From Flavobacterium sp. HJJ (GTDB taxonomy: Bacteria > Bacteroidota > Bacteroidia > Flavobacteriales > Flavobacteriaceae): DNA of 64,000 nt. How positions within the stretch are numbered: position 1 is the first letter of the stretch; every line of letters starts with the position of its first letter. The stretch covers positions 1-64,000 of the forward strand of contig NZ_JADKPR010000013.1 in assembly GCF_015351475.1 (NCBI RefSeq), read 5' to 3'. The translations under genes and the position numbers were made by a program. Shown piece by piece: positions 36,417 through 45,420 of this stretch. The notes under the pieces were generated by a model that was given only the letters and a program-made list of their open reading frames with translations, made no database searches and was not told where the DNA came from.

Positions 36417-36912
36417 GTGTTGCTACTACAGCGGGTTTGGGATTAAATTAAGACCATTTTTCGGATTTGCCAAATCATTCAGATACAAAACCATTATTCC
36501 ATTAAGCCGATTGCCCAAATCCGTTGTAGTAGCTGTTACAGGAGGGTTTTTCTTTAGCACGATTTTTCTCTTTAGCATTTTCTATTCCAATTTTTTAAGC
36601 TTCGGTTTTACGTTTTAGTTCGGAAGTTATGTTTGATAAATTCCAATTGTTGGGAAATAAGGAGCAGAGATTAATTTTTGGCTTTCAAGATTACGTTTCA
36701 AATGTCAGCGTTAGTTTGGCAGATTAAGTTTTTCACTCCTCAGTTTATCAATTCCTATTTTCACGTTTCTGCTTTTCGGCGTAAGTTTGGCAGATTCCAA
36801 TTTTTCAAATTCGGCGTTCTGTCTGCGTTCTGTTTTTTACGTTTCTGCTTTGATTTCTATTGAAAATGAAAGCGTTAATTCGGCACGAATTGGCTGTAAA
36901 CTCTCCTGTAAC
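36411..36912. repeat. 502-bp direct repeat, copy 2 (site g plus cassette C8)
   Basis: Identical to 34097-34598. Site g runs from 36414 to 36537 and the non-coding cassette C8 from 36535 to 36912 (ends GTTACAGGAG and CTCCTGTAAC). It is the first cassette of the array read on the minus strand. Beyond it, at 36913, the cassette pattern stops (TAGTTTATACAAG). Confidence 0.97.
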
Positions 36913-37039
36913 TAGTTTATACAAGAAACAACCCATCGTAAATTAACCCAAATCGAAATGTTATACGAAGGTTTGTTTTTTCAAATGTATAGTTTTTTTA
37001 TCAGAAATTATATCTTAATGAAAACTAAATAGATACACG
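36913..37039. other. Array boundary and flanking AT-rich DNA
   Basis: No palindromic site follows the last AAC at 36912. On the minus strand the junction reads TATAAACTAG/TTACAGG, so this is where an attI-like primary site would be expected. No integrase gene lies to the right; the next genes are a small membrane protein and NDH-2. Confidence 0.4.
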
Positions 37040-37288
37040 TTATTTTCTTTTTTTATCAAAATAAAACCACTTTATATTTAGGCTAATCATAATCATCAAA
37101 ATTATTCCGATTAAAATATAATCTTTCATTGGAAGATTTTTAAAAGCTGGTTTCTGAATTTTTTCCATTAAACCAATACAATAGGGTATAAATAGATAAA
37201 TAGTTATAAATAAAAATATAAGTTTTGCTATAAATTTCATTTTGAATCGATTTTTCAATTGTGTCATTTTATAATCTAGATTATTCAC
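37040..37288 (-). CDS. Small membrane protein
   Basis: 82 residues from the first ATG, with M17 (KFIAKLIFLF) as a plausible alternative start. Two hydrophobic segments (about 18-40 and 56-74) and a basic C-terminus (DKKRK). Family not recognised. 20 bp downstream of the NDH-2 gene in the same direction. Confidence 0.5.
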   Translation of the reverse strand: MNNLDYKMTQLKNRFKMKFIAKLIFLFITIYLFIPYCIGLMEKIQKPAFKNLPMKDYILIGIILMIMISLNIKWFYFDKKRK

Positions 37289-37307
37289 AATATGATTTTT
37301 TCGTAAG

Positions 37308-38579
37308 CTACACCTCCTCTTTTACTCTCTTCTCAGGTCTGATAATCATTCTCAACGATTGATCTTTGGAGAAATAAGCAATCATCCAATGGTAGAAAGT
37401 ATTGATTCGGTTGCGGTAGGTTATCAAGGACATCAGGTGGACAAATAACCATATCATCCAGGCAAAAAAACCTTTGAAATGCATTTTGGGTTTGGGCAAA
37501 TCGACAACCGCTTTGTTTTTTCCAATGATTGCCATAGAACCTTTGTCATTGTATTTGAATGGTTTTAAGGCTTTGTTTTGAAGCATTAGTTTGAAATTTT
37601 CGGCTAAGTTTACACCCTGCTGGATTGCTACCTGCGCCACCTGTGGATGACCGCCGGGAAAATCGGCGTCACTCAGCTGTATGCAGGTATCGCCGATGGC
37701 ATAGATGTTTTCGGTTCCGTTGACCTTGTTGAAGGCATCGGTTGCCATGCGCTTGCCGCGTCCGTAACTTTCTGCCGGAATTCCTTCAAATTCTTTGGCT
37801 GAAACTCCTGCTGCCCAGATTAAATTTTTGGTCTGAATGGTTTTTCCATCAGCAAAGAATACGGTATCATCTTTATAATCTACTACTCGGGTATTTAGTT
37901 TTACGACCACTCCGAGTTTGGTTACTGCATCCAAGGTGTCTTTTTGGGATTCTTCACTCATTGGCGACAGTAAGGCATCTCCTCCATCGACCAAATAAAT
38001 ATTACTGGCAGATGTTTGCAGTTCAGGATATTCTTTTAGCAATATGTTTTTTCGCATTTCGGCAAACATTCCCGATACTTCCACTCCAGTAGGACCTCCA
38101 CCAGCAACAACTATCGTCAAAAGTTTTCTTCGCTTATGAATGTCCTTGCAAATGGCTGCTTTTTCCAGATTTTTCAATAATGTATTGCGCATTTCGATAG
38201 CATCATTGAGTGTTTTCATTGGAATGGCATTTTTTTTGACATTTTCCATTCCAAAATAACTCGTTTCGGCTCCCGTTGCAAAAACCAGGTAATCGTAATT
38301 TAATTCGCCGTTATTGAGGATGATTTTGTTCTCTGCTGGAATTACTTTTTCCAATTCGCCCAAACGAAACTGCAGATTTTTTTTGCCTGCAAAGAATTTT
38401 CGGAAAGGATAACTGATGCTTGAAGGCTCTAGAAAGGCTGTTGCTACTTGATAAATGAGCGGCGGAAAGAAATTATAATTGTTTTTATCTACAAGAGTTA
38501 CCTCGATACCTTTTTGGTTGGTAAGTTCTTTGGCTAAATTGATTCCGGCGAAACCTCCGCCTATGATTACTATTTGCAT
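37308..38579 (-). CDS. ndh: Type II NADH:quinone oxidoreductase NDH-2
   Basis: 423 residues. The FAD site is IIGGGFAGINLAKEL (4-18), the NADH site VVAGGGPTGVEVSG (about 158-171), and the C-terminal part has GDTC plus the quinone-side AIQQG segment. A C-terminal hydrophobic stretch (FKGFFAWMIWLFVHLMSLI) anchors it to the inner membrane. It passes electrons from NADH to menaquinone without proton pumping. Confidence 0.9.
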   Translation of the reverse strand: MQIVIIGGGFAGINLAKELTNQKGIEVTLVDKNNYNFFPPLIYQVATAFLEPSSISYPFRKFFAGKKNLQFRLGELEKVIPAENKIILNNGELNYDYLVFATGAETSYFGMENVKKNAIPMKTLNDAIEMRNTLLKNLEKAAICKDIHKRRKLLTIVVAGGGPTGVEVSGMFAEMRKNILLKEYPELQTSASNIYLVDGGDALLSPMSEESQKDTLDAVTKLGVVVKLNTRVVDYKDDTVFFADGKTIQTKNLIWAAGVSAKEFEGIPAESYGRGKRMATDAFNKVNGTENIYAIGDTCIQLSDADFPGGHPQVAQVAIQQGVNLAENFKLMLQNKALKPFKYNDKGSMAIIGKNKAVVDLPKPKMHFKGFFAWMIWLFVHLMSLITYRNRINTFYHWMIAYFSKDQSLRMIIRPEKRVKEEV

Positions 38580-38602
38580 ATTGACTTTTATTAGTGATTA
38601 GA

Positions 38603-38641
38603 AACCTCGCCCCCAGTCCCTCTCCAGCGGAGAGGGAGGCT
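38603..38641. repeat. REP-like inverted repeat
   Basis: CCCTCTCC / GGAGAGGG around a short AGC loop, in the NDH-2 upstream gap. A related element (CCCTCTCC...AAAGGGGAG) is at 40100-40135. Confidence 0.5.
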
Positions 38642-38744
38642 TGTTGGGACTCAATTAACTATGTGTTAGTAAAAACCTAACTAGATTATTACTGACGCTA
38701 ATTGTTACTATTTATAAAAGTACAATATATATCTAGGAGTAAAT

Positions 38745-40079
38745 TTAGTTTTTGAATTTTTTAACAGGCTTTTCCGCTATTTCAGTTTTATTCTGCAGCA
38801 GATAATTGGCTAGTAATTTTTCTATCAGTTCGTCTTTGGTTAGGTGATGAAAAATAGTTTTTATTTTTGTTTTTAATTCAGCATCCACGTCGTGATTGGG
38901 TTTGGTTTTGAAAATTTGTTTTGCCCATAACAGGGTATTATTCTCTTCAATACTAGCAACTGATGGTTTTTTGTATTTAGAAAACTGGATTCCCAATTCT
39001 CTTTCAAAATCAGCAATTTCAGTTTCTTCTTCGGGCTGTAAAACGGTCAAAGAAAGCCCTTTGGCTCCTGCCCTAGCCGTTCTTCCGCTGCGGTGAACAT
39101 ACACTTCATAAACGTCTGGCAAATGATAATTGACAACATAAGAGATTGCTGCCACGTCAATTCCCCGCGCAGCCAGATCGGTAGCCACCAGAATATTGAT
39201 ATGTCCTTCGCGAAACTGCTCCATGATTCGGTCACGGATTCCCTGCGACAGACTTCCGTGCAATGCTCCTGATGAAAATCTGTTTATGGCTAAGTTTTTT
39301 GCCAGTTTATTGACAGCTGCTTTGGTTTTGCAAAAAATAATACCTCTCTCCCCTTCTTTCGAATTCAGAAAATGCATTAAAACATCCAATTTCTCTATAG
39401 GTTCTACCACGATATAATTATGGTCGATCCCTTGATTGCCTACAGTTTCCATGCTGGCACTAACCTGAATCACATTTTTGTTTAAATAATTCTGGATTAA
39501 CTGCTTAATGGTTCCAGGCATTGTTGCCGAAAACAAAAATGTTCTGTATTTTTTAGGAAATTCGGCAATGATTTCGTCCAAAGCTTCTTTAAGAATCGAT
39601 ATCATTTCATCGGCTTCATCGAGAACCAGGAATTTTGTTTCCTTTAAGCTGATAGCTTTGCGCTGCAATAAATCGATTAAACGGCCAGGTGTTGCTACAA
39701 CAATATGTGCAGGCGATTTTAACCGCTCAATCTGCGGTTTTATTGGAATACCACCACAAACAGCAGCTATGGAAATTTCTGGAAGATATTTGGCAAAACT
39801 TTCAAGATTATCAAAAATCTGATGTCCTAATTCTCTGGTTGGAACCAGAATTACTGCCTGTACAGCAGCAGTATTTGTATCAATTAACTGCAGTAAAGGC
39901 AGTCCAAAAGCTGCGGTTTTCCCCGTTCCTGTTTTCGCAAGTCCCACGATATCTGCTGTGTCTGATATCAATAGCGGAATGGTTTTCTGCTGAATTTCGG
40001 TTGGGGTTACAATTCCCATTTCGGTAATTGCTTTTAGTATTCCTGCTGAAATTCCTAAATCTGAGAATTGTTTTGACAT
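38745..40079 (-). CDS. DEAD-box ATP-dependent RNA helicase
   Basis: 444 residues. Q motif near the start, motif I AKTGTGKTA (about 46-54), DEAD (about 152-155), SAT (about 183-185) and motif VI HRSGRTARAG (about 330). The C-terminus is short and basic (KPVKKFKN). Cytoplasmic helicase for rRNA or mRNA remodelling; closest E. coli analogues are DbpA/RhlE. Confidence 0.88.
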   Translation of the reverse strand: MSKQFSDLGISAGILKAITEMGIVTPTEIQQKTIPLLISDTADIVGLAKTGTGKTAAFGLPLLQLIDTNTAAVQAVILVPTRELGHQIFDNLESFAKYLPEISIAAVCGGIPIKPQIERLKSPAHIVVATPGRLIDLLQRKAISLKETKFLVLDEADEMISILKEALDEIIAEFPKKYRTFLFSATMPGTIKQLIQNYLNKNVIQVSASMETVGNQGIDHNYIVVEPIEKLDVLMHFLNSKEGERGIIFCKTKAAVNKLAKNLAINRFSSGALHGSLSQGIRDRIMEQFREGHINILVATDLAARGIDVAAISYVVNYHLPDVYEVYVHRSGRTARAGAKGLSLTVLQPEEETEIADFERELGIQFSKYKKPSVASIEENNTLLWAKQIFKTKPNHDVDAELKTKIKTIFHHLTKDELIEKLLANYLLQNKTEIAEKPVKKFKN

Positions 40080-40099
40080 GCTTTTTCTTTTTAGACCTC

Positions 40100-40135
40100 A
40101 CCTTCAGCCCCTCTCCAAAAGAAAGGGGAGCGTTG
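40100..40135. repeat. REP-like inverted repeat
   Basis: CCCCTCTCC and AAAGGGGAG arms between the two helicase genes; related to 38603-38641. Confidence 0.4.
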
Positions 40136-40169
40136 ACGTTTGGTTTTATTGCTTATATCTGATACTATA

Positions 40170-41708
40170 TTAATCCAGTTCGTTCATTACCTTTTCACGG
40201 TATTTTTTACCTATCAGCAACAGAAGTTTCTGCTTGTAATCATCTAACAGCCATTCTCTGTAATTTTTACTGCATTGGCTGAGACATTTTGAGAAACGTT
40301 TTACGCGGTCTTCAATATCTGCCTCCAATTCTTTTGAAAGCGCTTTGGCTTCCTGCAGTTCTTCGGTATTATCGACACACATTGCTGCGTGCTGATCTAT
40401 CGATTTATCCAGAACTACTTTTGATCTTAAGTTCTGAGCTATAGCGAGTTTGTGTTCTTCATCTACATCAAAAGTTACATCGGCAGTTTTGCTGAATTTG
40501 GCCCGCAATTCAGGAGGCATTGCATATTTGAAATGCAGTTCGATTTCGCTGTCGTCTCTTAAATTTTCTAAGTAAAATTCAGGTGATTTAAAGATATGCT
40601 GCCAGTTTACAGGATCGCTCCATAGACCGAAACGGGCGGCGTTATTTCCTAAATCAATCACGGTAAATTCATCTTTTCCAGGTAATTTTCGGGAACCACG
40701 ACCAATCATCTGGAAATAAAGCGTTAATGATTTGGTAGCTCTGTTCAAAATGATGGTTTCAACAGTCGGTTCGTCAAAACCGGTTGTAAGGATTCCGACA
40801 GAGGTTAAAATTGCATCCGGTGTATGCTTGAACCAATGAAGGATTTCTTTTCGCTCCTCGTTACTGCTGGTGTTGTCCAGGTGGCGGATGCCGTAGCCTG
40901 CTTCCCTGAACGTTTCATAAACATATAAGGAGGTGTTGATTCCGTTATTGAAAATCAGGGTCTTTTTGCCCAATGATTTTTCGGTGTAAGCATGCAGTAA
41001 TTTTTCCTGCATGGCCATGTTTGTATATAAATCGTCTGAGGATTTTACGGTGTAATCTCCGTTGATACCTACTTTTAGCGATGTTAACCCAACGTCATAG
41101 CTGTAAGTTATTGCTCTTGCCAAGAAACCGTTGTCGATTAACGAGCTGATGGTATCTCCCACGATCAGTTCATCATAGCTTTGGTGCATTGGCAGTTTTA
41201 TATTGGAACTCAATGGAGTTGCCGTTACTCCAAGGATAAATGCATTTTTGAATGATTTTAATAATTTTCGGAAAGAATTATAATGCGCCTCATCGATAAT
41301 AACCAAACCGATGTTATCCAAATGCAGTTTTTCGTCATTGATACGGTTTTTCAAGGTTTCTACCATCGCAACAAAACAGGAATAATCGTTTTGGTCCGGA
41401 AGTTCCTTTACTTTACTGTTGATGATTTTATTTTTTACCTCAAAGCCTTTTAGCATTTTTGATGTTTGCTTGCACAGCTCGATACGGTGTGTTAATACCA
41501 CAACTTTTTTGTCGTGCTGAGACAGATAACGGCGGACAATTTCAGAAAAAATTACAGTTTTTCCACCGCCTGTAGGCAATTGATACAGCAAATGATGCTG
41601 TGCCGGAGCATTATCTATACGGTCAAAGATGGCATCAATATCTCCCTGCTGATAAGCGTAAAGTTCTTTTCTCGATTCAATTTCAATTTCTAAATTCTCT
41701 TGGTGCAT
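40170..41708 (-). CDS. DEAD/DEAH superfamily 2 helicase
   Basis: 512 residues. Motif I LPTGGGKTV (about 44-52), DEAH box IDEAH (about 139), motif III GVTATPL and motif VI QMIGRGSRKLPG are present, resembling the XPB/SSL2-like or type III restriction-helicase group. No nuclease domain is attached. Last 90 residues are helical and include a Cys-containing segment (CLSQCSKNYREW). Probably a DNA helicase. Confidence 0.8.
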   Translation of the reverse strand: MHQENLEIEIESRKELYAYQQGDIDAIFDRIDNAPAQHHLLYQLPTGGGKTVIFSEIVRRYLSQHDKKVVVLTHRIELCKQTSKMLKGFEVKNKIINSKVKELPDQNDYSCFVAMVETLKNRINDEKLHLDNIGLVIIDEAHYNSFRKLLKSFKNAFILGVTATPLSSNIKLPMHQSYDELIVGDTISSLIDNGFLARAITYSYDVGLTSLKVGINGDYTVKSSDDLYTNMAMQEKLLHAYTEKSLGKKTLIFNNGINTSLYVYETFREAGYGIRHLDNTSSNEERKEILHWFKHTPDAILTSVGILTTGFDEPTVETIILNRATKSLTLYFQMIGRGSRKLPGKDEFTVIDLGNNAARFGLWSDPVNWQHIFKSPEFYLENLRDDSEIELHFKYAMPPELRAKFSKTADVTFDVDEEHKLAIAQNLRSKVVLDKSIDQHAAMCVDNTEELQEAKALSKELEADIEDRVKRFSKCLSQCSKNYREWLLDDYKQKLLLLIGKKYREKVMNELD

Positions 41709-41817
41709 TGTGTATTTTTGGATTTTTGCAAAAATACGCCTAAAAAACAGTTATTAAGCCATGTTTTTTAAAAAAATATCCTTGGAATTAAATTAAAATG
41801 ATTTTTTAAACAGCATT

Positions 41818-42345
41818 TTATTCTTCCAAAACAGCAATACCTGCTTTGAAATCAGGGAGATTGTGCCATTTTTGGTGTAAAACTTCTTCATAAATACCAG
41901 TCAGCCGTGAATTAAATTCGGTTATAATTCCATTTGAAATAATGAATTTTATGGCTTGTTCAAATGAATTAAACATGCTTTTGTAAAATAATTCCTGTTT
42001 TATGATGTTTTCTGAAGCAAATGTCTGTGCAATTTCGATGTTGTAAAGCATTACATCGGCAATGACAAACGGATCTACGCCCAATGTTAGAAAATGTTTG
42101 ATGTATTTTTGAGCTACTGACCGTCTCATTTTTGGCTTTTTTCTTTTGCCTTTTGTCTGCAGCGGAAAATACTCATGAGAAATTTTGAGTTTGCATTCCT
42201 GTAATAGTCTGTCTTCTTTTGGGTTGAATACAAAATCATAATAAACTTTTACTGGACTGAATTTTTCATACAATTCAATAATCTGCTCTTCCAGCTGTTC
42301 TTTGTTGAGATCGTTCAGGTATTTTTTTAAATCGCGCTTGCTCAT
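41818..42345 (-). CDS. DUF6155-like conserved protein
   Basis: 175 residues, helical and basic; starts SKRDLKKYLNDLNKEQLEEQI. I recognise it as the DUF6155 type found in Bacteroidota; function unknown. A TACTTTTG box (42379-42372 on the minus strand) upstream fits the -7 consensus. Confidence 0.65.
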   Translation of the reverse strand: MSKRDLKKYLNDLNKEQLEEQIIELYEKFSPVKVYYDFVFNPKEDRLLQECKLKISHEYFPLQTKGKRKKPKMRRSVAQKYIKHFLTLGVDPFVIADVMLYNIEIAQTFASENIIKQELFYKSMFNSFEQAIKFIISNGIITEFNSRLTGIYEEVLHQKWHNLPDFKAGIAVLEE

Positions 42346-42371
42346 TGCTCATTATAAATGTTTAAGAATAA

Positions 42372-42430
42372 CAAAAGTAATTTAGTTTTCTAATGTATAC
42401 ACCGATAATCATTGATATTGACTAATTTTG
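42372..42430. promoter_or_regulatory. Possible divergent -7 boxes
   Basis: TACTTTTG on the minus strand (42379-42372) for the DUF6155 gene and TAATTTTG on the plus strand (42423-42430) for the DUF3817 gene match TAnnTTTG. No good TTG partners at -33 were found. Confidence 0.3.
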
Positions 42431-42458
42431 CCTTTTAATTCAAAAAAAACAAATACAA

Positions 42459-42743
42459 ATGCTTAAGATTTTTAAGATTACCGCTATTTTAGAAGGAATT
42501 TCCTATTTGGTTTTATTTTCGAATATGCTCTTTATCAAACCATCAAATATCGAACTTTATAAAACATTATTGTACCCTATCGGGATGAGTCACGGTGTAT
42601 TATTTATTGGTTATGTTATTTTAGCTTTCTTGCTGAAGAATTCACAAAATTGGAATGTCAAAGATTTCGGATTTATTCTGGTGGCTTCTTTGCTGCCGTT
42701 CGGGACTTTTTACATGGAGAAAAAATATTTGAAAGCAGTTTAA
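42459..42743 (+). CDS. DUF3817 membrane protein
   Basis: 94 residues with three hydrophobic segments; ITAILEGISYLVLFS at the N-terminus and PIGMSHGVLFIGY are the DUF3817 signature. Integral membrane protein of unknown function. Confidence 0.8.
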   Translation: MLKIFKITAILEGISYLVLFSNMLFIKPSNIELYKTLLYPIGMSHGVLFIGYVILAFLLKNSQNWNVKDFGFILVASLLPFGTFYMEKKYLKAV

Positions 42744-42755
42744 TAACGCCTAAAA

Positions 42756-42938
42756 CCACGGCATTCACTTTTAAAAGTTTCTGACACTAATTACACTAAT
42801 TTGAACGAATTAAGGTTGCTTTCAATTACACAAAATATTCGAAACTATAAAATTTGTAAAATTTGGTTTCAATTTTGATAAGAATTAGTGCTAATTGGTG
42901 AAATTAGTGTTTATCTTTTTTTAATGCGAATGCCGTGG
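42756..42938. repeat. Long imperfect palindrome (MITE-like)
   Basis: Outer arms CCACGGCATTC (42756-42766) and GAATGCCGTGG (42928-42938) are perfect; inner arms ACACTAATTACACTAATT (42784-42801) and AATTGGTGAAATTAGTGT (42893-42910) pair with few mismatches. About 180 bp, filling the gap before the MscS gene. No ORF inside. Confidence 0.65.
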
Positions 42939-43043
42939 CTAAAACATGTTGTCTAAATTATGAAGATGTACCACAGTGTATCTCTTGGGTTAAATCTAAT
43001 TCTTTATCAGCTTTGCGGTTAATTTCATTTAATAAGTATCAAA

Positions 43044-44306
43044 ATGGATAAACTGGTACATTTTATTTTTAGTTTTCTCTACCCTATTTTCAGACATTGG
43101 GGCATGGGCAGGTCTTTGTCGACTTATACGAGTTTGGTACTCAATACCATTTTGCTCTGTTTTTTGGCTTATGCCTTGTACGTGATTTCCCGTTTTATAC
43201 TGGTGACCCTTATGGCAGTTGTTGCCCAAAGAACCAAAAGCAGGTTTGACGATTTGCTGGTAAGTAATAAAACTGCAAAATACATCTCGTATTTGGTTCC
43301 GCTGTTTTTTGTATTCAAATCGGTTCCGGTGATTTTGGATAAGTTCGAATATTGGGAAGATATTTTCGGCAAGGCTGTTGCCACTTACATCGTTTTGCTG
43401 ATTTTATGGATTATCCGTACCATTTTTAATTCACTTCGTGATTATTTAAAATTAATTCCGAGATATAGTGACAAACCCATCGATAGTTTCATTCAGGTTA
43501 TTATGATTATACTGTGGATGCTGGGAATCACATTGATCATTTCAAAATTGTTTGATATTGACCAAAAGGAAATGCTGACTATCCTGGGAGCTGTTTCGGC
43601 AGTAATTATCTTAATTTTCAGAGATACTATTTTGGGTTTTGTTGCGAGTGTTCAGGTAGCTATAAACGATATGGTGCGCATTGGCGACTGGATTACGATG
43701 GATCGTTATGGCGCTGACGGCGATGTGATAGAAATTAATCTGGCCACGGTAAAAGTCCGAAATTTTGACAATACTACAACCACTATTCCAACGTACAGCC
43801 TGAGTTCGGATTCTTTCCAGAACTGGCGCGGAATGCTAAATTCTAACGGAAGAAGGATTAAAAGACATATAATAATAAAAACAAGCAGCATCCGGTTTCT
43901 GGAGGATAATGAGCTTAACGATTTGAAGAAAATCAGTCTCCTGCGTGCTTATATTGATACCCGAAAAACAGAAATTGATAATTATAATCTTGGCAATAAG
44001 ATCGATAAAAGCTTGGCCATAAATGGCAGAAATCTAACTAATTTGGGATTGTTCCGAAAATATATAATTCAGTATCTGCAGCAGTATCCGGGCTTAAATC
44101 GTGATATGACGATGGTCTGCCGACAGCTGCAGTCTACTCCTTACGGTGTTCCTCTTGAAGTTTATACTTTTTCAAAAGACAAGCGTTTTGAGAATTACGA
44201 GTATATCATGGCCGATATATTTGACCACATTATTGCTTCTGTTCCTTATTTTGGTCTGGAAATTTTTTCAATGTCTTCTGATGATTCTAAGATTCCGAGC
44301 AGCTAA
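43044..44306 (+). CDS. MscS-family mechanosensitive channel
   Basis: 420 residues. Four or five transmembrane helices (about 1-190), then the MscS pore helix and beta domain (GAVSAVIILIFRDTILGFVAS..., then GDWITMDRYGADGDVIEINLATVKVRNFD). YbdG/MSCS-like with a long N-terminal membrane part. Opens in response to membrane tension on hypo-osmotic shock. Confidence 0.85.
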   Translation: MDKLVHFIFSFLYPIFRHWGMGRSLSTYTSLVLNTILLCFLAYALYVISRFILVTLMAVVAQRTKSRFDDLLVSNKTAKYISYLVPLFFVFKSVPVILDKFEYWEDIFGKAVATYIVLLILWIIRTIFNSLRDYLKLIPRYSDKPIDSFIQVIMIILWMLGITLIISKLFDIDQKEMLTILGAVSAVIILIFRDTILGFVASVQVAINDMVRIGDWITMDRYGADGDVIEINLATVKVRNFDNTTTTIPTYSLSSDSFQNWRGMLNSNGRRIKRHIIIKTSSIRFLEDNELNDLKKISLLRAYIDTRKTEIDNYNLGNKIDKSLAINGRNLTNLGLFRKYIIQYLQQYPGLNRDMTMVCRQLQSTPYGVPLEVYTFSKDKRFENYEYIMADIFDHIIASVPYFGLEIFSMSSDDSKIPSS

Positions 44307-44320
44307 GTTTTTTAAGTGTC

Positions 44321-44379
44321 TAAGATTCTAAGTGTCTAAGATTCCAAGATTCCAAGTGTCTTTGGTACTTAGAATCTTA
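44321..44379. repeat. Inverted repeat between convergent genes
   Basis: TAAGATTCTAAGT (44321-44333) pairs with ACTTAGAATCTTA (44367-44379), and the word AAGTGTCTAAGATTC recurs in tandem. Located between the MscS and thioesterase genes; possibly a bidirectional terminator, though no T tract. Confidence 0.5.
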
Positions 44380-44395
44380 GTGTCTTAGAATCTTC

Positions 44396-44785
44396 TTAAA
44401 AACCTAATCTGTCTTTTACAAATTCAATTTCGGTTTTTCCATGTGCTTTGGGTTTTCCGTCTTCTCCTAAGTTTACCATAACGGTTTCGTCAATGGTAAT
44501 AATGGTTTCTCTGGTCATCATATTTCGTGCTTCGCATTTTAACACTAACGAAGTATGGCCAAATTTTACCACATCGATCCCGATTTCAACGATATCACCT
44601 TGTCTAGCAGAGCTTCTAAAATTGATTTCCGACATGTGTTTTGTAACAATTCTGGGGTTTTCTAATTGTATAATAGAATATAGAGCCAGTTCTTCGTCCA
44701 GCCAAGCTAATAATTTACCTCCAAATAAAGAGCCATTTGGGTTTAAGTCTTCAGGTTTTACCCATTTTCTAGTATGAAATCGCAT
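44396..44785 (-). CDS. Acyl-CoA thioesterase, hot-dog fold
   Basis: 129 residues. The sequence GSLFGGKLLAWLDEELALY (18-36) is the YciA/cytosolic acyl-CoA hydrolase signature with catalytic Asp in LDE. Hydrolyses acyl-CoA thioesters in the cytoplasm. Confidence 0.82.
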   Translation of the reverse strand: MRFHTRKWVKPEDLNPNGSLFGGKLLAWLDEELALYSIIQLENPRIVTKHMSEINFRSSARQGDIVEIGIDVVKFGHTSLVLKCEARNMMTRETIITIDETVMVNLGEDGKPKAHGKTEIEFVKDRLGF

Positions 44786-44855
44786 AAATTTTTATTTAAT
44801 AATGCTAAAATAAGACATTGCTAACAGTAATTTTTATATTTTTAAAGAAAAAAAG

Positions 44856-45254
44856 ATGGATCAGAGAGATAAATTAATCAAGGAACTTCGCGGAGAATCA
44901 TTGGGAGAATCAAATATTGAGTCGTCTTCGGAAGAGCTGTTTCAAAATGAGGTTATTAGACCGATTTTAAAATTGCAGAACGATTTGTTTATTGCTTCTT
45001 TTCTAAATTATATCAGTAAATACAAAAGGGATTTTTACGCAAAATCGGTTGAAAGTAAATTGGCTGTCATCGAAAACGCCATTCAAAAAGACATCAAATT
45101 CCGAAATGCTTTGAAAGGAATGGTTATTGCCCTATTTACAACTGATGAGTATGCACTTTATATTCAAAATTCCTCTAGTCTCAACAAAAGAATGATGAAC
45201 TTATTGATTGAAAGATTAAAAAGCCAGGTGCAGCTGTTTGATCAGGGAAATTAA
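44856..45254 (+). CDS. Conserved hypothetical protein
   Basis: 132 residues, helical, no signal peptide. Begins DQRDKLIKELRGESLGESN. Family not identified with certainty. Divergent from the thioesterase gene. Confidence 0.6.
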   Translation: MDQRDKLIKELRGESLGESNIESSSEELFQNEVIRPILKLQNDLFIASFLNYISKYKRDFYAKSVESKLAVIENAIQKDIKFRNALKGMVIALFTTDEYALYIQNSSSLNKRMMNLLIERLKSQVQLFDQGN

Positions 45255-45275
45255 CTTCTTTATTTTTTTATGATT

Positions 45276-45420
45276 ATCCTTAACTAATACTAAACTGTTC
45301 GAATTAGCAACAGATTAAAAAGGTTACGCAGAATTTTTTAAAAAATAGTAAAGAAATCTGTGAGAATCGGTGTAATCAGCGGCGAAAAAATACATGGCAT
45401 TATTTGCGGACAGTCATATT
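45276..45420 (-). repeat. Dispersed intergenic repeat, copy 2
   Basis: Inverted relative to 15563-15672. On the minus strand it starts TATGACTGTCCGCAAATAAT and ends TAGTATTAGTTAAGGATA; the central part is about 35 bp longer than copy 1. Confidence 0.7.

Noticed and set aside
29675..36912. CRISPR array
   Set aside because: The repeats are long imperfect palindromes 0.4-1.4 kb apart that flank genes, with no short regular spacers and no cas genes.
39689..40027. Plus-strand frame within the DEAD-box helicase
   Set aside because: Shadow of the helicase coding strand with no independent support.
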